NCBI GenBank assembly: GCA_910578825.1
Contig: CAJTSB010000022.1
Location: 1-50,350, forward strand
Reading direction: 5' to 3'
Length of the DNA: 50,350 bases
DNA from: an uncultured Lachnospiraceae bacterium
Lineage (GTDB): Bacteria > Bacillota > Clostridia > Lachnospirales > Lachnospiraceae
The position numbers and the translations under genes are program-made. Of this stretch, positions 8,901 through 15,985 are shown one piece after another. Below the pieces are notes generated by a model that searched no databases, was not told the origin of the DNA, and worked only from the letters and a program-made list of their open reading frames with translations. Position 1 is the first letter of the stretch; the number at the start of each line of letters is the position of its first letter.

Positions 8901-9472
8901 GTATTTCTGAGCGGTACGTATTTTTAAAGACCCAGCACGACGACCTCATAGAGGCGGAGCAGACGCTTCTGGGAATTATAGAGGAATTGGACGCAGGCAT
9001 GCGTAAGCAGTTCATGGAGAAATTCGCGCAAATCCAGACCGAATTCAATAAAGTTTTCAAGGAGCTATTTGGCGGCGGTAAGGGTACGCTCGAGCTTGTG
9101 GAAGATGAGGATATTCTGGAATGTGGAATCCATATCAGCGCACAGCCGCCCGGGAAGAAACTGCAGAATATGATGCAGATGTCCGGCGGAGAGAAAGCAT
9201 TGACGGCAATTTCCCTGCTGTTTGCCATTCAGAATCTGAAACCATCACCATTCTGTCTTCTGGATGAGATTGAGGCTGCGCTGGATGATTCCAATGTGGG
9301 GCGTTTTGCCAAATATTTACATAAATTGACAAGAAATACCCAGTTTATTGTGATTACCCACCGAAGAGGAACCATGGCGGCGGCGGACAGGCTTTACGGC
9401 ATTACCATGCAGGAGAAGGGCGTATCGACGCTTGTTTCAGTAAATCTGATCGAAGAAGATTTGGATGCGTAG
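5912..9472 (+). CDS. smc: Chromosome partition protein SMC
   Basis: A full-length 1186-residue SMC ATPase that dimerises and extrudes DNA loops with ScpA and ScpB. Walker A is GPNGSGKS (31-38). Two long coiled coils rich in E, Q, K and R flank a hinge at about residues 505-680 (with NPGGSMTGGAF near its end). The C-terminal head has the signature MSGGEKAL (about 1090) and Walker B LLDEIEAALDD (about 1118). It starts inside the rnc end (ATG at 5912, GGAGG just before). ftsY follows after 100 bases that hold only its ribosome site. The scpAB genes are not in the window. Confidence 0.97.
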   Translation: MYLKSIEVHGFKSFANKILFEFHNGITGIVGPNGSGKSNVADAVRWVLGEQRVKQLRGSSMQDVIFSGTENRKPLSYAYVAITLDNSDRQLNVDYNEVTVARRVYRSGESEYLINGTACRLKDVNELFYDTGIGKEGYSIIGQGQIERILSGKPEERRELFDEAAGIVKYKRRKATAQKKLEAEQQNLVRVNDILTELEKQVGPLEKQAEKAKTYLKKREELKTYDVNMFLMDMERIEQQSKELEEKIRIAGQNLQEVSSSYDNIKAEYEQTERDMEQADEELASLREELSKTTVLKGKLEGEINVLREQIHTAEQSEEHFKARQEEIDRDKAERMEQKSGFVRDMEQFQRQLSSIEEQKIQVMAQYQEIQEEIARCSRGIENGKNEMIELLNNKASTKARQQRYDTMKEQVNIRRAQLSKQLLEQKSEEEDLAFMVQECERRYEDSRSHYLELLKQEQDLEQKNKEWQQKQAQTTRDLEQDTARYHREQSRLESLVNIAERYDGYGNAIRRVMEKKEKESGLLGVVADLIQVDKQYEIAIETALGGSIQNIVTSDETTAKKMIEYLKRNRYGRATFLPLTSVGKRTQQVNQAALAEPGVIGTGSSLVRAAEQFTELKTYLLGRTYVVDTIDHAVALARKYSYSLRIVTLEGESLNPGGSMTGGAFKNTSNLLGRKREIEDLQKETETLKESLSKHKNRLQEIQTARELLKEDLVRIREDLKEAMLDQNTEKMNLERAREQKEENDNQFHDLQTENRQLENQLGEISESRSMIEQEIQAANIREKEIEEENRNLQQILDRQNQLAEESQSAVSRVQLEEANLMQKLSFLKENISRIEGETEKLEADLQAAKQEKDDSQADIEKKQADIAKILDTIAASDTTHTELEKKIEDGQKNREEMSRTYRGFFQKQEEMSGQINDLDKELYRLNNQKEKLQESSENQSNYMWEEYELTLHNAMELRNEEYNNPAELKKRIADIKEEIRGLGDVNVNAIEDYRSISERYVFLKTQHDDLIEAEQTLLGIIEELDAGMRKQFMEKFAQIQTEFNKVFKELFGGGKGTLELVEDEDILECGIHISAQPPGKKLQNMMQMSGGEKALTAISLLFAIQNLKPSPFCLLDEIEAALDDSNVGRFAKYLHKLTRNTQFIVITHRRGTMAAADRLYGITMQEKGVSTLVSVNLIEEDLDA

Positions 9473-9572
9473 ACGGATTTTTGACTTTTTTGCATTACAG
9501 CACATTAGAATATGAAACATTTCGCAGGTATCTAACGGCTGAAATTTATAAATAATAGAAAGGAACAGAAAA

Positions 9573-10523
9573 ATGGCAGAGGAAAAAAAGGGCTTTTTCA
9601 AACGATTGGTACAGGGTCTTGCGAAGACCAGGGATAATATTGTCTCGGGAATTGACTCGATATTCAGCGGATTTTCCAGCATTGATGAGGATTTTTATGA
9701 GGAAATAGAGGAAATCCTGATTATGGGCGACCTTGGCGTTCACGCGACGACAGCGATTATTGAAAATTTAAAACAGAAAGTAAAAGAGGAACGCATCAAA
9801 GAGCCAAAGCAGTGCAAAGAGCTGTTGATTGCCAGCATCAGAGAGCAGATGGATGTGGGTGAGACAGCGTATCGGTTTGAGCAGGAGAAATCCGTGGTGC
9901 TTGTGATTGGCGTCAACGGTGTGGGAAAGACAACTTCCGTAGGTAAGCTTGCCGGAAAACTAAAAGAACAGGGAAAAAAGGTTGTCCTTGCGGCGGCAGA
10001 TACATTTCGTGCAGCGGCGGGGGAACAGCTCAGTGAGTGGGCAAACCGTGCAGGCGTGGAGATGATAGGAGGACAGGAAGGTGCAGACCCTGCTTCGGTC
10101 GTATATGACGCGGTAGCCGCGGCGAAGGCGCGCAATGCGGATGTATTGCTCTGTGATACAGCGGGACGTCTCCATAACAAGAAGAATCTTATGGAGGAAT
10201 TGAAGAAGATTCATCGGATTCTGGAAAAAGAATATGATGATGCGTTTCGTGAGACATTGGTTGTGCTGGATGGTACAACTGGACAGAATGCGCTTGCTCA
10301 GGCAAAACAGTTTTCTGAGGTTGCAGAGATTACCGGAATCATTCTCACGAAGATGGACGGAACCGCCAAAGGAGGAATCGCAGTGGCGATTCAATCAGAA
10401 CTGGGTATTCCGGTTAAATATATCGGCGTGGGCGAGTCCATTGACGATTTACAGAAATTTGATGCGGATCAGTTTGTGAACGCGCTGTTTTCCAGAGATG
10501 GAGAGACAGATCAGGGAGAATAA
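9573..10523 (+). CDS. ftsY: Signal recognition particle receptor FtsY
   Basis: FtsY is the membrane-side SRP GTPase that receives ribosome-nascent chain complexes with Ffh and hands them to SecYEG. The 316-residue protein has the NG core: four-helix N domain (about 10-95), P-loop GVNGVGKT (113-120), DTAGRLHNKKNLM, and TKMDGTAKGG. The acidic A domain of long FtsY proteins is absent, as in most Gram-positive bacteria. AAAGGAA precedes the ATG. It is the last gene of the plsX operon; ilvA follows after 35 bases with its own GGAGG site, so read-through is possible. Confidence 0.96.
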   Translation: MAEEKKGFFKRLVQGLAKTRDNIVSGIDSIFSGFSSIDEDFYEEIEEILIMGDLGVHATTAIIENLKQKVKEERIKEPKQCKELLIASIREQMDVGETAYRFEQEKSVVLVIGVNGVGKTTSVGKLAGKLKEQGKKVVLAAADTFRAAAGEQLSEWANRAGVEMIGGQEGADPASVVYDAVAAAKARNADVLLCDTAGRLHNKKNLMEELKKIHRILEKEYDDAFRETLVVLDGTTGQNALAQAKQFSEVAEITGIILTKMDGTAKGGIAVAIQSELGIPVKYIGVGESIDDLQKFDADQFVNALFSRDGETDQGE

Positions 10524-10558
10524 GAAGATTTACGTAGGAAAGAACAGGAGGGCGCAAT

Positions 10559-11770
10559 ATGCTGACACTGGACAAGTTTGAAGAGGCGAGCAGGATTGTA
10601 AGGGAGGTAACGCTGGAGACAAAGCTGGTATACAGCGACTATCTGAGCGAACAAACCGGAAATAAGGTATATCTGAAACCGGAGAATATGCAGTTTACCG
10701 GGGCATACAAGGTGCGTGGCGCATATTATAAAATCAGCACGCTGACGGAGGAGGAACGGCAAAGGGGATTGATAACCGCGTCTGCGGGAAATCACGCGCA
10801 GGGCGTAGCTTACGCCGCCAAATGTTTTGGTGCGAAGGCAGTCATTGTAATGCCGACCACAACGCCGCTGATTAAAGTCAACCGCACGAAGAGCTATGGT
10901 GCAGAGGTCGTGCTGTATGGGGATGTGTACGATGAGGCCTGCAATAAGGCTTACGAGCTGGCAGAAGAGAACGGCTATACGTTCATCCACCCGTTTGACG
11001 ACCTTGCAGTAGCGACCGGCCAGGGAACGATTGCCATGGAAATCTTTAAAGAGCTGCCGCTGGTGGAATATATTCTGGTTCCCATTGGAGGAGGTGGTCT
11101 TGCCACCGGTGTATCAACGCTTGCCAAGATGCTTAATCCCAGGATTAAGGTGATTGGCGTGGAACCTGCGGGTGCAAGCTGTATGCAGGCGTCGATTGAG
11201 GCGGGAAAGGTTGTGACTCTGCCAAATGTCAACACGATTGCAGATGGAACGGCAGTAAAGACGCCAGGTGAAAATATTTTCCCCTATATCAGTGAAAACC
11301 TGGATGAAATCATTACAGTGGAAGATGATGAGCTGATTGTGGCGTTTCTTGATATGGTGGAAAATCATAAAATGGTTGTTGAGAATTCCGGTCTGTTGAC
11401 GGTTGCGGCTCTGCGCCACCTGGATGTGAGAGGCAAACGCGTAGTGTCAATTTTGAGCGGTGGAAATATGGACGTGATTACGATGTCGTCCGTGGTGCAG
11501 CAAGGACTCATTTTCCGTGACCGTATCTTTACAGTATCGGTGCTGCTGCCGGATAAGCCGGGAGAACTGAGCAAGGTTGCAGAGACAATGGCAAAAGAAC
11601 AGGGAAATGTCATCAAACTGGAGCACAATCAGTTTGTCAACACCAACCGCAACGCGGCGGTGGAGCTGCGGATTACGCTGGAGGCGTTTGGCACGGAACA
11701 CAAAAAGCAGATTATGCAGGCGTTGGAGAAAGAGGGATATAAACCCAGGCTTGTGAGGACAAATCTGTAA
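10559..11770 (+). CDS. ilvA: Threonine ammonia-lyase (threonine dehydratase) with ACT domain
   Basis: A PLP enzyme that deaminates L-threonine to 2-oxobutyrate, either for isoleucine synthesis or for catabolism. In the 403-residue protein, Lys51 in FTGAYKVRGA is the PLP Schiff-base lysine, and the phosphate-binding loop is PIGGGGLATG. The region after about 325 (VSVLLPDKPGELSKVAE) is a single ACT-type regulatory domain, as in the short IlvA/TdcB class. No leader, T-box or strong promoter is visible in the 35-base gap from ftsY. Biosynthetic and catabolic roles cannot be separated from sequence alone, so the symbol tdcB would also fit. Confidence 0.9.
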   Translation: MLTLDKFEEASRIVREVTLETKLVYSDYLSEQTGNKVYLKPENMQFTGAYKVRGAYYKISTLTEEERQRGLITASAGNHAQGVAYAAKCFGAKAVIVMPTTTPLIKVNRTKSYGAEVVLYGDVYDEACNKAYELAEENGYTFIHPFDDLAVATGQGTIAMEIFKELPLVEYILVPIGGGGLATGVSTLAKMLNPRIKVIGVEPAGASCMQASIEAGKVVTLPNVNTIADGTAVKTPGENIFPYISENLDEIITVEDDELIVAFLDMVENHKMVVENSGLLTVAALRHLDVRGKRVVSILSGGNMDVITMSSVVQQGLIFRDRIFTVSVLLPDKPGELSKVAETMAKEQGNVIKLEHNQFVNTNRNAAVELRITLEAFGTEHKKQIMQALEKEGYKPRLVRTNL

Positions 11771-11871
11771 TGGCAAAGGGATTTTGAAAGAGGGATAAAA
11801 TTAGAAGGGGAAGGGATCATTGTTTTGAAACGAAGGGATAGGTTGCAAACGAAAAAGTGAATGGAGGAACC

Positions 11872-13551
11872 ATGAAGAAATTAATATGTGTCATATGTGT
11901 CCTGGTATTGAGCGCTTTGGGAAGTATAGAGGCGTATGCATCATACAATGCGGAGATTTATGACCAGAACGAAGGGATTTATGGGGAGAACGGGAAAAAG
12001 ACGAATGAGGGAGAGAACGCGAGAAACGTCACTTCTCCGGATGATGGAAAGGAAGAGCCCAAACGTGTCCTGCTTGTGGGAAACAGTTTTACAAGGCACA
12101 CGATATCACCTGGAGTCACGTATTCGATAGAGCGGTGCCTGGAGGAGCTTGCGGCAGGGGATGGACATAATCTGGAGGTTACCACGCTTGCCCATGGTTC
12201 GGCAAAGTTGTCTTATTATGCTGGAATTGTAGACCAGAACATCTCATATTATGGAGAATTGCTGAACCTTTTAACAAATTTCAAATGGGATTATATTATA
12301 TTTCAGGAAAAGACGACACATCCAATCACGCATCTGGAATCTGAGACGATGCCGGCGGTTGAGAGGCTGCGCAGGATGGTGAATGCGCTTCAGCCGCAGG
12401 CCAAAATGCTGTTATATATGAATGCTGGGTTTGCCAACAGTAAAGCGATCAATGTCGATGGAGTTAACAGGATGCTGACAACAAAGGAAATGTCTTTACG
12501 CCTTGCCGCTGCGTTTAAATACATGGAGAAACAGCTTGGGGTCGAGGCGATTATGGTAGGTATGCATTCGAGGAGGATTGACGCGCTGTATCCGTGGATA
12601 AATTTAACGCTGGAGGATAATAAGCATCCGACTTATGCAGGGTATTTTCTGGCAGCAAGTTGTTTTTACTACAAGATTTATGGCACGACGCCGAATCCGT
12701 GGAATGCATCCCTGACAAACTGCAACATTCCGGCAGGTGATCTTGCCCTGTTGTGCGCTCTGCCAACTGATTATCTGATGATAAGTAAGACCAGTGTTTC
12801 GCTTAGAGTGGGAAAAACAACGACGGTGCAGGCGGCAGCGTCCAGTCGTCTGTGGCAGTCTTATGATATTACATTTAAAAGCCTGGATCCCAGTGTGGCG
12901 TCTGTGAATGCGCGGACAGGTCTGATTACAGCAAAGAAGGCGGGAAATACGCTTATCTATGCGGAGGCCGCGGATGGGCTGCTGGCATTTTGCAACGTTG
13001 CGGTGGAAGTTCCTCTGGCGTTTTCTCGGACATATTATCTGGGGGGAAAGAATGATAAGCTTTGGATAAAGCCGCAGGGAAATCAGACGAACCTGAAGTG
13101 GTCCAGCGGCAATCGGAATGTGGCAACGGTTGATGCAGCGACGGGTATTGTTACGATAAAAGGTCCTGGAAAGGCGACCATCCGGGTTTACAACAAGGAT
13201 AATACAGCCGATAAAGCCTCTTACGTTCTTTATGTACCATTTGACAGCCCTCAGAAAGTAACGGCAAAATCAATGGGAAATGTGTCGGCGAAAAAGAAAA
13301 CAGGAAGGATTAAGGTTTCCTGGCGTGCAGTTTCCAGTGCAAAGAAGTATTATGTGTATCGTTCCACGAAGAAAAATGGGAGTTATAAGTTGATTGGAAC
13401 CAGTAAAAAGAGAACTTTCGTGGACAAAACCGCGGCTGTAAACAAGAATTATTACTACAAGGTTGAGGCGGCAAATTCTTATAAATATTGTACCAGTCCA
13501 TTGAGCAAAAGATCATCGGCTGCAAAAGTAAAACGGTTAAAACGCAAATAG
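11872..13551 (+). CDS. Secreted DUF4886 (SGNH-hydrolase-like) protein with Ig-like and FN3 domains
   Basis: A 559-residue exported protein. Residues 1-23 form a signal peptide (KKLICVICVLVLSALGSIEAYA). A DUF4886 domain spans about 65-272: block I VLLVGNSF with nucleophile Ser72, and block V DNKHP with Asp249 and His252, the SGNH catalytic pattern. Two Big_2-type Ig-like domains follow (about 305-375 and 385-455, each with ASVN or ATVD...TGxxT). A fibronectin-III domain ends the protein (about 460-555, IKVSWRAVSSAKKYYVYRS). The fold suggests an esterase or deacetylase on a glycan; the substrate is unknown. The ATG at 11872 follows GGAGG with short spacing. No LPXTG or SLH anchor is visible. 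The FN3 tail resembles those at 34368 and 40194. Confidence 0.82.
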   Translation: MKKLICVICVLVLSALGSIEAYASYNAEIYDQNEGIYGENGKKTNEGENARNVTSPDDGKEEPKRVLLVGNSFTRHTISPGVTYSIERCLEELAAGDGHNLEVTTLAHGSAKLSYYAGIVDQNISYYGELLNLLTNFKWDYIIFQEKTTHPITHLESETMPAVERLRRMVNALQPQAKMLLYMNAGFANSKAINVDGVNRMLTTKEMSLRLAAAFKYMEKQLGVEAIMVGMHSRRIDALYPWINLTLEDNKHPTYAGYFLAASCFYYKIYGTTPNPWNASLTNCNIPAGDLALLCALPTDYLMISKTSVSLRVGKTTTVQAAASSRLWQSYDITFKSLDPSVASVNARTGLITAKKAGNTLIYAEAADGLLAFCNVAVEVPLAFSRTYYLGGKNDKLWIKPQGNQTNLKWSSGNRNVATVDAATGIVTIKGPGKATIRVYNKDNTADKASYVLYVPFDSPQKVTAKSMGNVSAKKKTGRIKVSWRAVSSAKKYYVYRSTKKNGSYKLIGTSKKRTFVDKTAAVNKNYYYKVEAANSYKYCTSPLSKRSSAAKVKRLKRK

Positions 13552-13601
13552 CGTATCACAGTGTATCTCGAGAGGAATGTACAAAAAGTACAAAATTGAG
13601 C

Positions 13602-13630
13602 TTGGAATTAATGGAAATATAGTGTATAAT
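13602..13630 (+). promoter_or_regulatory. Sigma-A promoter of the HD-GYP gene
   Basis: TTGGAA (13602-13607), a 17-base spacer and a consensus TATAAT (13625-13630). Transcription would begin near 13637. The ATG at 13650 would then have a leader of only about 13 bases, which favours the GTG at 13701 as an alternative start. Confidence 0.75.
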
Positions 13631-13649
13631 TAATACTCCTAGAAAGAGC

Positions 13650-14792
13650 ATGAAGGGACCTGAGAAAATATATTTGGAGAAGGGTTTAGAGGTAAGACTT
13701 GTGGTTAAAAGAACTTTCGTGAGGACAAGATCCTTGCAAGAAGGAATGAGAATTGACCAGGCGATTGTAGACCGCCGAGGAAGAATCCTGATTGCCCGGG
13801 GAGCGCCATTGGATGGGTACCTGATAGATTCCTTGTTGAAACTCGGGATAAATGGCGTATACATTCGGGAAGGCGAGGAAGATCCCGAGGAACAGAATAT
13901 TTCACTTCTGGCGAAAAGCGTAATCGAGAAGACCAGGGTGGAGGATCGCGCGAAGGTAAAGCTGACAGAAAGCGTGAAGAAACGTGTGGCAGAGGGCATC
14001 CAGTATCTTTACAATAACACCGACACGCGGGATTTTGCAGATGCCACAAATCAGATTACGGGCGAGTTAATGCGCGCGATTTCTGATAATGAAGCGATTG
14101 CGGTTGATATCAGTACGTTGAAGATCAGCGATGAGTATACGTTCAAGCACAGTGTAGACGTTGCTACGATGGCAATGATTGTGGCAAGGCAGCATGGATT
14201 GAACGATAAGGAAGTGTATGAGATTGGCATAGCCGGATTGCTTCATGATCTGGGGAAATCCAAGATTCCCAACGAAGTGCTCAACAAACCAGGCAGGCTG
14301 GATGATGAAGAGTTTGCAATCATGAAACAGCACTCCGTATACGGTTATGAGATTTTAAAGGAGAAAGAAGGATATTCTCCTGCTGTATTGCTGGGGGTTC
14401 TTCAACATCATGAGAAGATGAACGGCATGGGATATCCCATGGGAGTTACTTCCGAAAAGATGCATTTGTTCGCGCGGATACTGTCTGTCGTGGATATCTA
14501 TGATGCGCTTGTTACGGAGCGATCCTATAAGAAGGCATTTTCCCAGAGGGATGCTGTGGAGATGATTATGTCCATGACGCAGGAACTGGATCTTGACGTT
14601 ATGAAAAGTTTCCTTGAGAGCATGATTTTATATCCGGTGGATACAATTGTACAACTCAGTAATGGAGAAAAGGCGAAGGTCGTACAGAATAATCCCGGTT
14701 ACATTCTCCGGCCGAAGGTCGTAGGAATTGAATCTGGTAAGATTTATGATCTTGGTAGGGATATGAGATGCAATAACATTATTATCATGTAA
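13650..14792 (+). CDS. HD-GYP domain protein, probable cyclic-di-GMP phosphodiesterase
   Basis: A 380-residue cytosolic protein. The N-terminal part (about 25-75, RSLQEGMRIDQAIVDRRGRILIARG) resembles the small domain that precedes many HD-GYP modules. The HD-GYP domain spans about 160-330: H167, GLLHDLGKSKIPNEVLNKPG (HD at 199-200), and HHEKMNGMGYP (253-263). The metal ligands and GYP are kept, so c-di-GMP hydrolysis is likely; the usual aspartate in HHExxDG is Asn here. A tail of about 55 residues follows. The GTG at 13701, with GAGGT upstream, is a strong alternative start and would remove 17 residues. It may act against the diguanylate cyclase at 28792, but they are far apart. Confidence 0.87.
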   Translation: MKGPEKIYLEKGLEVRLVVKRTFVRTRSLQEGMRIDQAIVDRRGRILIARGAPLDGYLIDSLLKLGINGVYIREGEEDPEEQNISLLAKSVIEKTRVEDRAKVKLTESVKKRVAEGIQYLYNNTDTRDFADATNQITGELMRAISDNEAIAVDISTLKISDEYTFKHSVDVATMAMIVARQHGLNDKEVYEIGIAGLLHDLGKSKIPNEVLNKPGRLDDEEFAIMKQHSVYGYEILKEKEGYSPAVLLGVLQHHEKMNGMGYPMGVTSEKMHLFARILSVVDIYDALVTERSYKKAFSQRDAVEMIMSMTQELDLDVMKSFLESMILYPVDTIVQLSNGEKAKVVQNNPGYILRPKVVGIESGKIYDLGRDMRCNNIIIM

Positions 14793-14830
14793 TCAACCGT
14801 AAAGATAAAAGATACATAGCACAGATATGA

Positions 14831-14861
14831 AAGGCGCAGCCAGAAGATTTGGCTGCGCCTT
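14831..14861. terminator. Shared terminator hairpin between the HD-GYP and DtxR genes
   Basis: A perfect 12-bp GC-rich stem (14831-14842 with 14850-14861) with a 7-base loop lies between two convergent genes. The downstream sequence is T-rich but has no long T-run on either strand, so it may work in both directions at moderate strength. Confidence 0.6.
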
Positions 14862-14873
14862 ATGTGCGTTTTA

Positions 14874-15239
14874 TTATGTTATCTTCACATGTTTCTTAAT
14901 GGCTGCAAAGCTTTCTTTGCTGATGACGTGTTCAATCCGGCAGGCGTCTTCCAGAGCGATATCCTCGTCCACGCCGAGGCTTATCAGCCATGAGGAGAGA
15001 AAGTTATGACGCTCATAAATCATGTCCGCAATTTCTTTTCCAGCCTCTGTCAATGTAATGAATCCGGAATCCGAGACCACAATATAACCTTTCGCGCGCA
15101 GATTTTTCATGGCCACGCTGACGCTTGATTTTTTAAAGCCAAGCTGAGCGACCACATCTATGGAGCGCACTACTGGAAGTTCCTGGCTTAATATCAGAAT
15201 CGTTTCCAGATAATTTTCAGCAGATTCAGTATTTTTCAT
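14874..15239 (-). CDS. DtxR/MntR-family metal-dependent repressor, probable regulator of feo
   Basis: A 121-residue regulator. The N-terminal winged helix includes VVAQLGFKKSSVSVAMKNLRAKGYI (recognition helix about 37-49). The metal-binding and dimer half is YERHNFLSSWLISLGVDEDIALEDACRIEHVIS. By position against B. subtilis MntR, the ligands are Asn9 (Asp8 in MntR), Glu12, His78, Cys100, Glu103 and His104. Cys-x2-Glu-His is the iron-type DtxR pattern, so ferrous iron is the likelier corepressor. The SH3-like C-terminal domain of long DtxR proteins is missing, as in MntR. It is divergent from feoA-feoA-feoB across 219 bases that hold an operator-like palindrome. Its own promoter is at 15282-15310. 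Confidence 0.9.
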   Translation of the reverse strand: MKNTESAENYLETILILSQELPVVRSIDVVAQLGFKKSSVSVAMKNLRAKGYIVVSDSGFITLTEAGKEIADMIYERHNFLSSWLISLGVDEDIALEDACRIEHVISKESFAAIKKHVKIT

Positions 15240-15281
15240 CGTAGCATCCTCTTTATAAACAGATTATCAGTTGCTATCACC

Positions 15282-15310
15282 AGTATACTGAAAAAAACGG
15301 CAAATGGCAA
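15282..15310 (-). promoter_or_regulatory. Promoter of the DtxR-family gene
   Basis: On the minus strand TTGCCA (15305-15310), a 17-base spacer and TATACT (15282-15287) lie 43 bases upstream of the start codon. No copy of the feo palindrome overlaps it, so autoregulation is not evident. Confidence 0.6.
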
Positions 15311-15392
15311 ATGGTTTTACAGGATTGAGCGTGAAATAACAATCTGCGGGCATAAAAATTTTAGGAAAATTCCATTTTCTGGCAATAAGTTA

Positions 15393-15421
15393 TTGACACC
15401 TAATAAAAGTTAGCTTATACT
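15393..15421 (+). promoter_or_regulatory. Sigma-A promoter of feoA-feoA-feoB
   Basis: TTGACA (15393-15398), a 17-base spacer and TATACT (15416-15421) form a near-consensus promoter. The -10 box lies inside the palindrome at 15408-15425, so a bound repressor would block RNA polymerase. Confidence 0.85.
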
Positions 15422-15425
15422 AACT
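15408..15425. promoter_or_regulatory. Operator-like palindrome (candidate DtxR-family site) at the feo promoter
   Basis: AGTTAG-N6-CTAACT, a perfect 6+6 inverted repeat, covers the feo -10 box. TTAG...CTAA half-sites resemble the known DtxR/IdeR box. A near-identical copy lies before feoB (15919-15936). Confidence 0.65.
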
Positions 15426-15458
15426 ATAAAAGACAAAAATATGAAAAAGGAGATGAGA

Positions 15459-15671
15459 ATGATGCCATTGACTATGGCGCGAACAGGAGAACCAAATGTA
15501 ATCCGAAAGATTGGAGGAGTAGAGGAGACCAGGAGATTTCTTGCGAATCTTGGTTTTGTAGTCGGGGGAAAGGTAATTGTTATATCTGAAATCGGCGGCA
15601 GCATGATTGTAAATGTCAGAGAGTCAAGGGTTGCTATCAACAAGGATATGGCGAATCAGATTTTAGTATAA
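15459..15671 (+). CDS. feoA: FeoA-domain protein (first of two)
   Basis: A small SH3-like FeoA protein of 70 residues. It has the pattern of a short loop followed by RFLANLGFVVGGKVIVISEIGGSMIVNVRESRVAI, ending with an ILV strand. FeoA supports FeoB-mediated ferrous-iron import from the cytosol side. The ATG at 15459 (or 15462) follows AAGGAG with 6- to 9-base spacing; the ATG at 15441 would have no ribosome site because that motif lies inside it. The second FeoA gene begins 12 bases after its stop. The first is the more divergent of the two. Confidence 0.85.
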   Translation: MMPLTMARTGEPNVIRKIGGVEETRRFLANLGFVVGGKVIVISEIGGSMIVNVRESRVAINKDMANQILV

Positions 15672-15683
15672 GAAGGAGGCATT

Positions 15684-15905
15684 ATGAGGACGTTAAGAGA
15701 GATTTCCTGCGGGAATACGGTCAAAGTTGCAAAACTGCATGGAGAGGGTGCGGTTAAACGCCGCATCATGGATATGGGTATCACGAAAGGCGTGGATGTA
15801 TTTGTGAGAAAGACAGCGCCTTTGGGAGATCCGATGGAAGTCACCGTGCGGGGATATGAGCTATCCCTTCGAAAGGCGGACGCAGCTATGATAGAAGTAT
15901 TATAA
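15684..15905 (+). CDS. feoA: FeoA-domain protein (second of two)
   Basis: A 73-residue FeoA protein with the classic core: VKVAKLHGEGAVKRRIMDMGITKGVDVFVRKTAPLGDPMEVTVRGYELSLRKADA. The MDMG-x-TKG and APLGDPxE(V)-x-VRGYELSLR stretches are family hallmarks. AAGGAGG precedes the ATG. It lies between the other feoA and feoB in one operon. Tandem FeoA proteins are known in Clostridia and may form a heteromer with FeoB. About 80 bases with an operator-like palindrome separate it from feoB. Confidence 0.92.
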   Translation: MRTLREISCGNTVKVAKLHGEGAVKRRIMDMGITKGVDVFVRKTAPLGDPMEVTVRGYELSLRKADAAMIEVL

Positions 15906-15918
15906 TTTTTTGTCCATA

Positions 15919-15944
15919 AGTTAGTTAAAACTAATTAAAATTAG
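15919..15944. promoter_or_regulatory. Second operator-like palindrome, upstream of feoB
   Basis: AGTTAG-N6-CTAATT (15919-15936) differs from the feo promoter site in one of twelve half-site bases. CTAATT-AA-AATTAG (15931-15944) overlaps it. No clear promoter is visible here, so it may be an auxiliary site or a roadblock to transcription. Confidence 0.5.
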
Positions 15945-15985
15945 TAAGAACAAACAATATGACCAGAGAAGGAAGGAGCATGGAA

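Noticed and set aside
13578..13592. TGTACAAAAAGTACA between the DUF4886 and HD-GYP genes, as a terminator or operator
   Set aside because: The stem is 5 bp at most with no T-run, and a single copy does not support an operator.
15901..15906. TATAAT at the end of the second feoA as a promoter for feoB
   Set aside because: It overlaps the stop codon with no -35 at a usable distance, and feoB is most simply co-transcribed from 15393.
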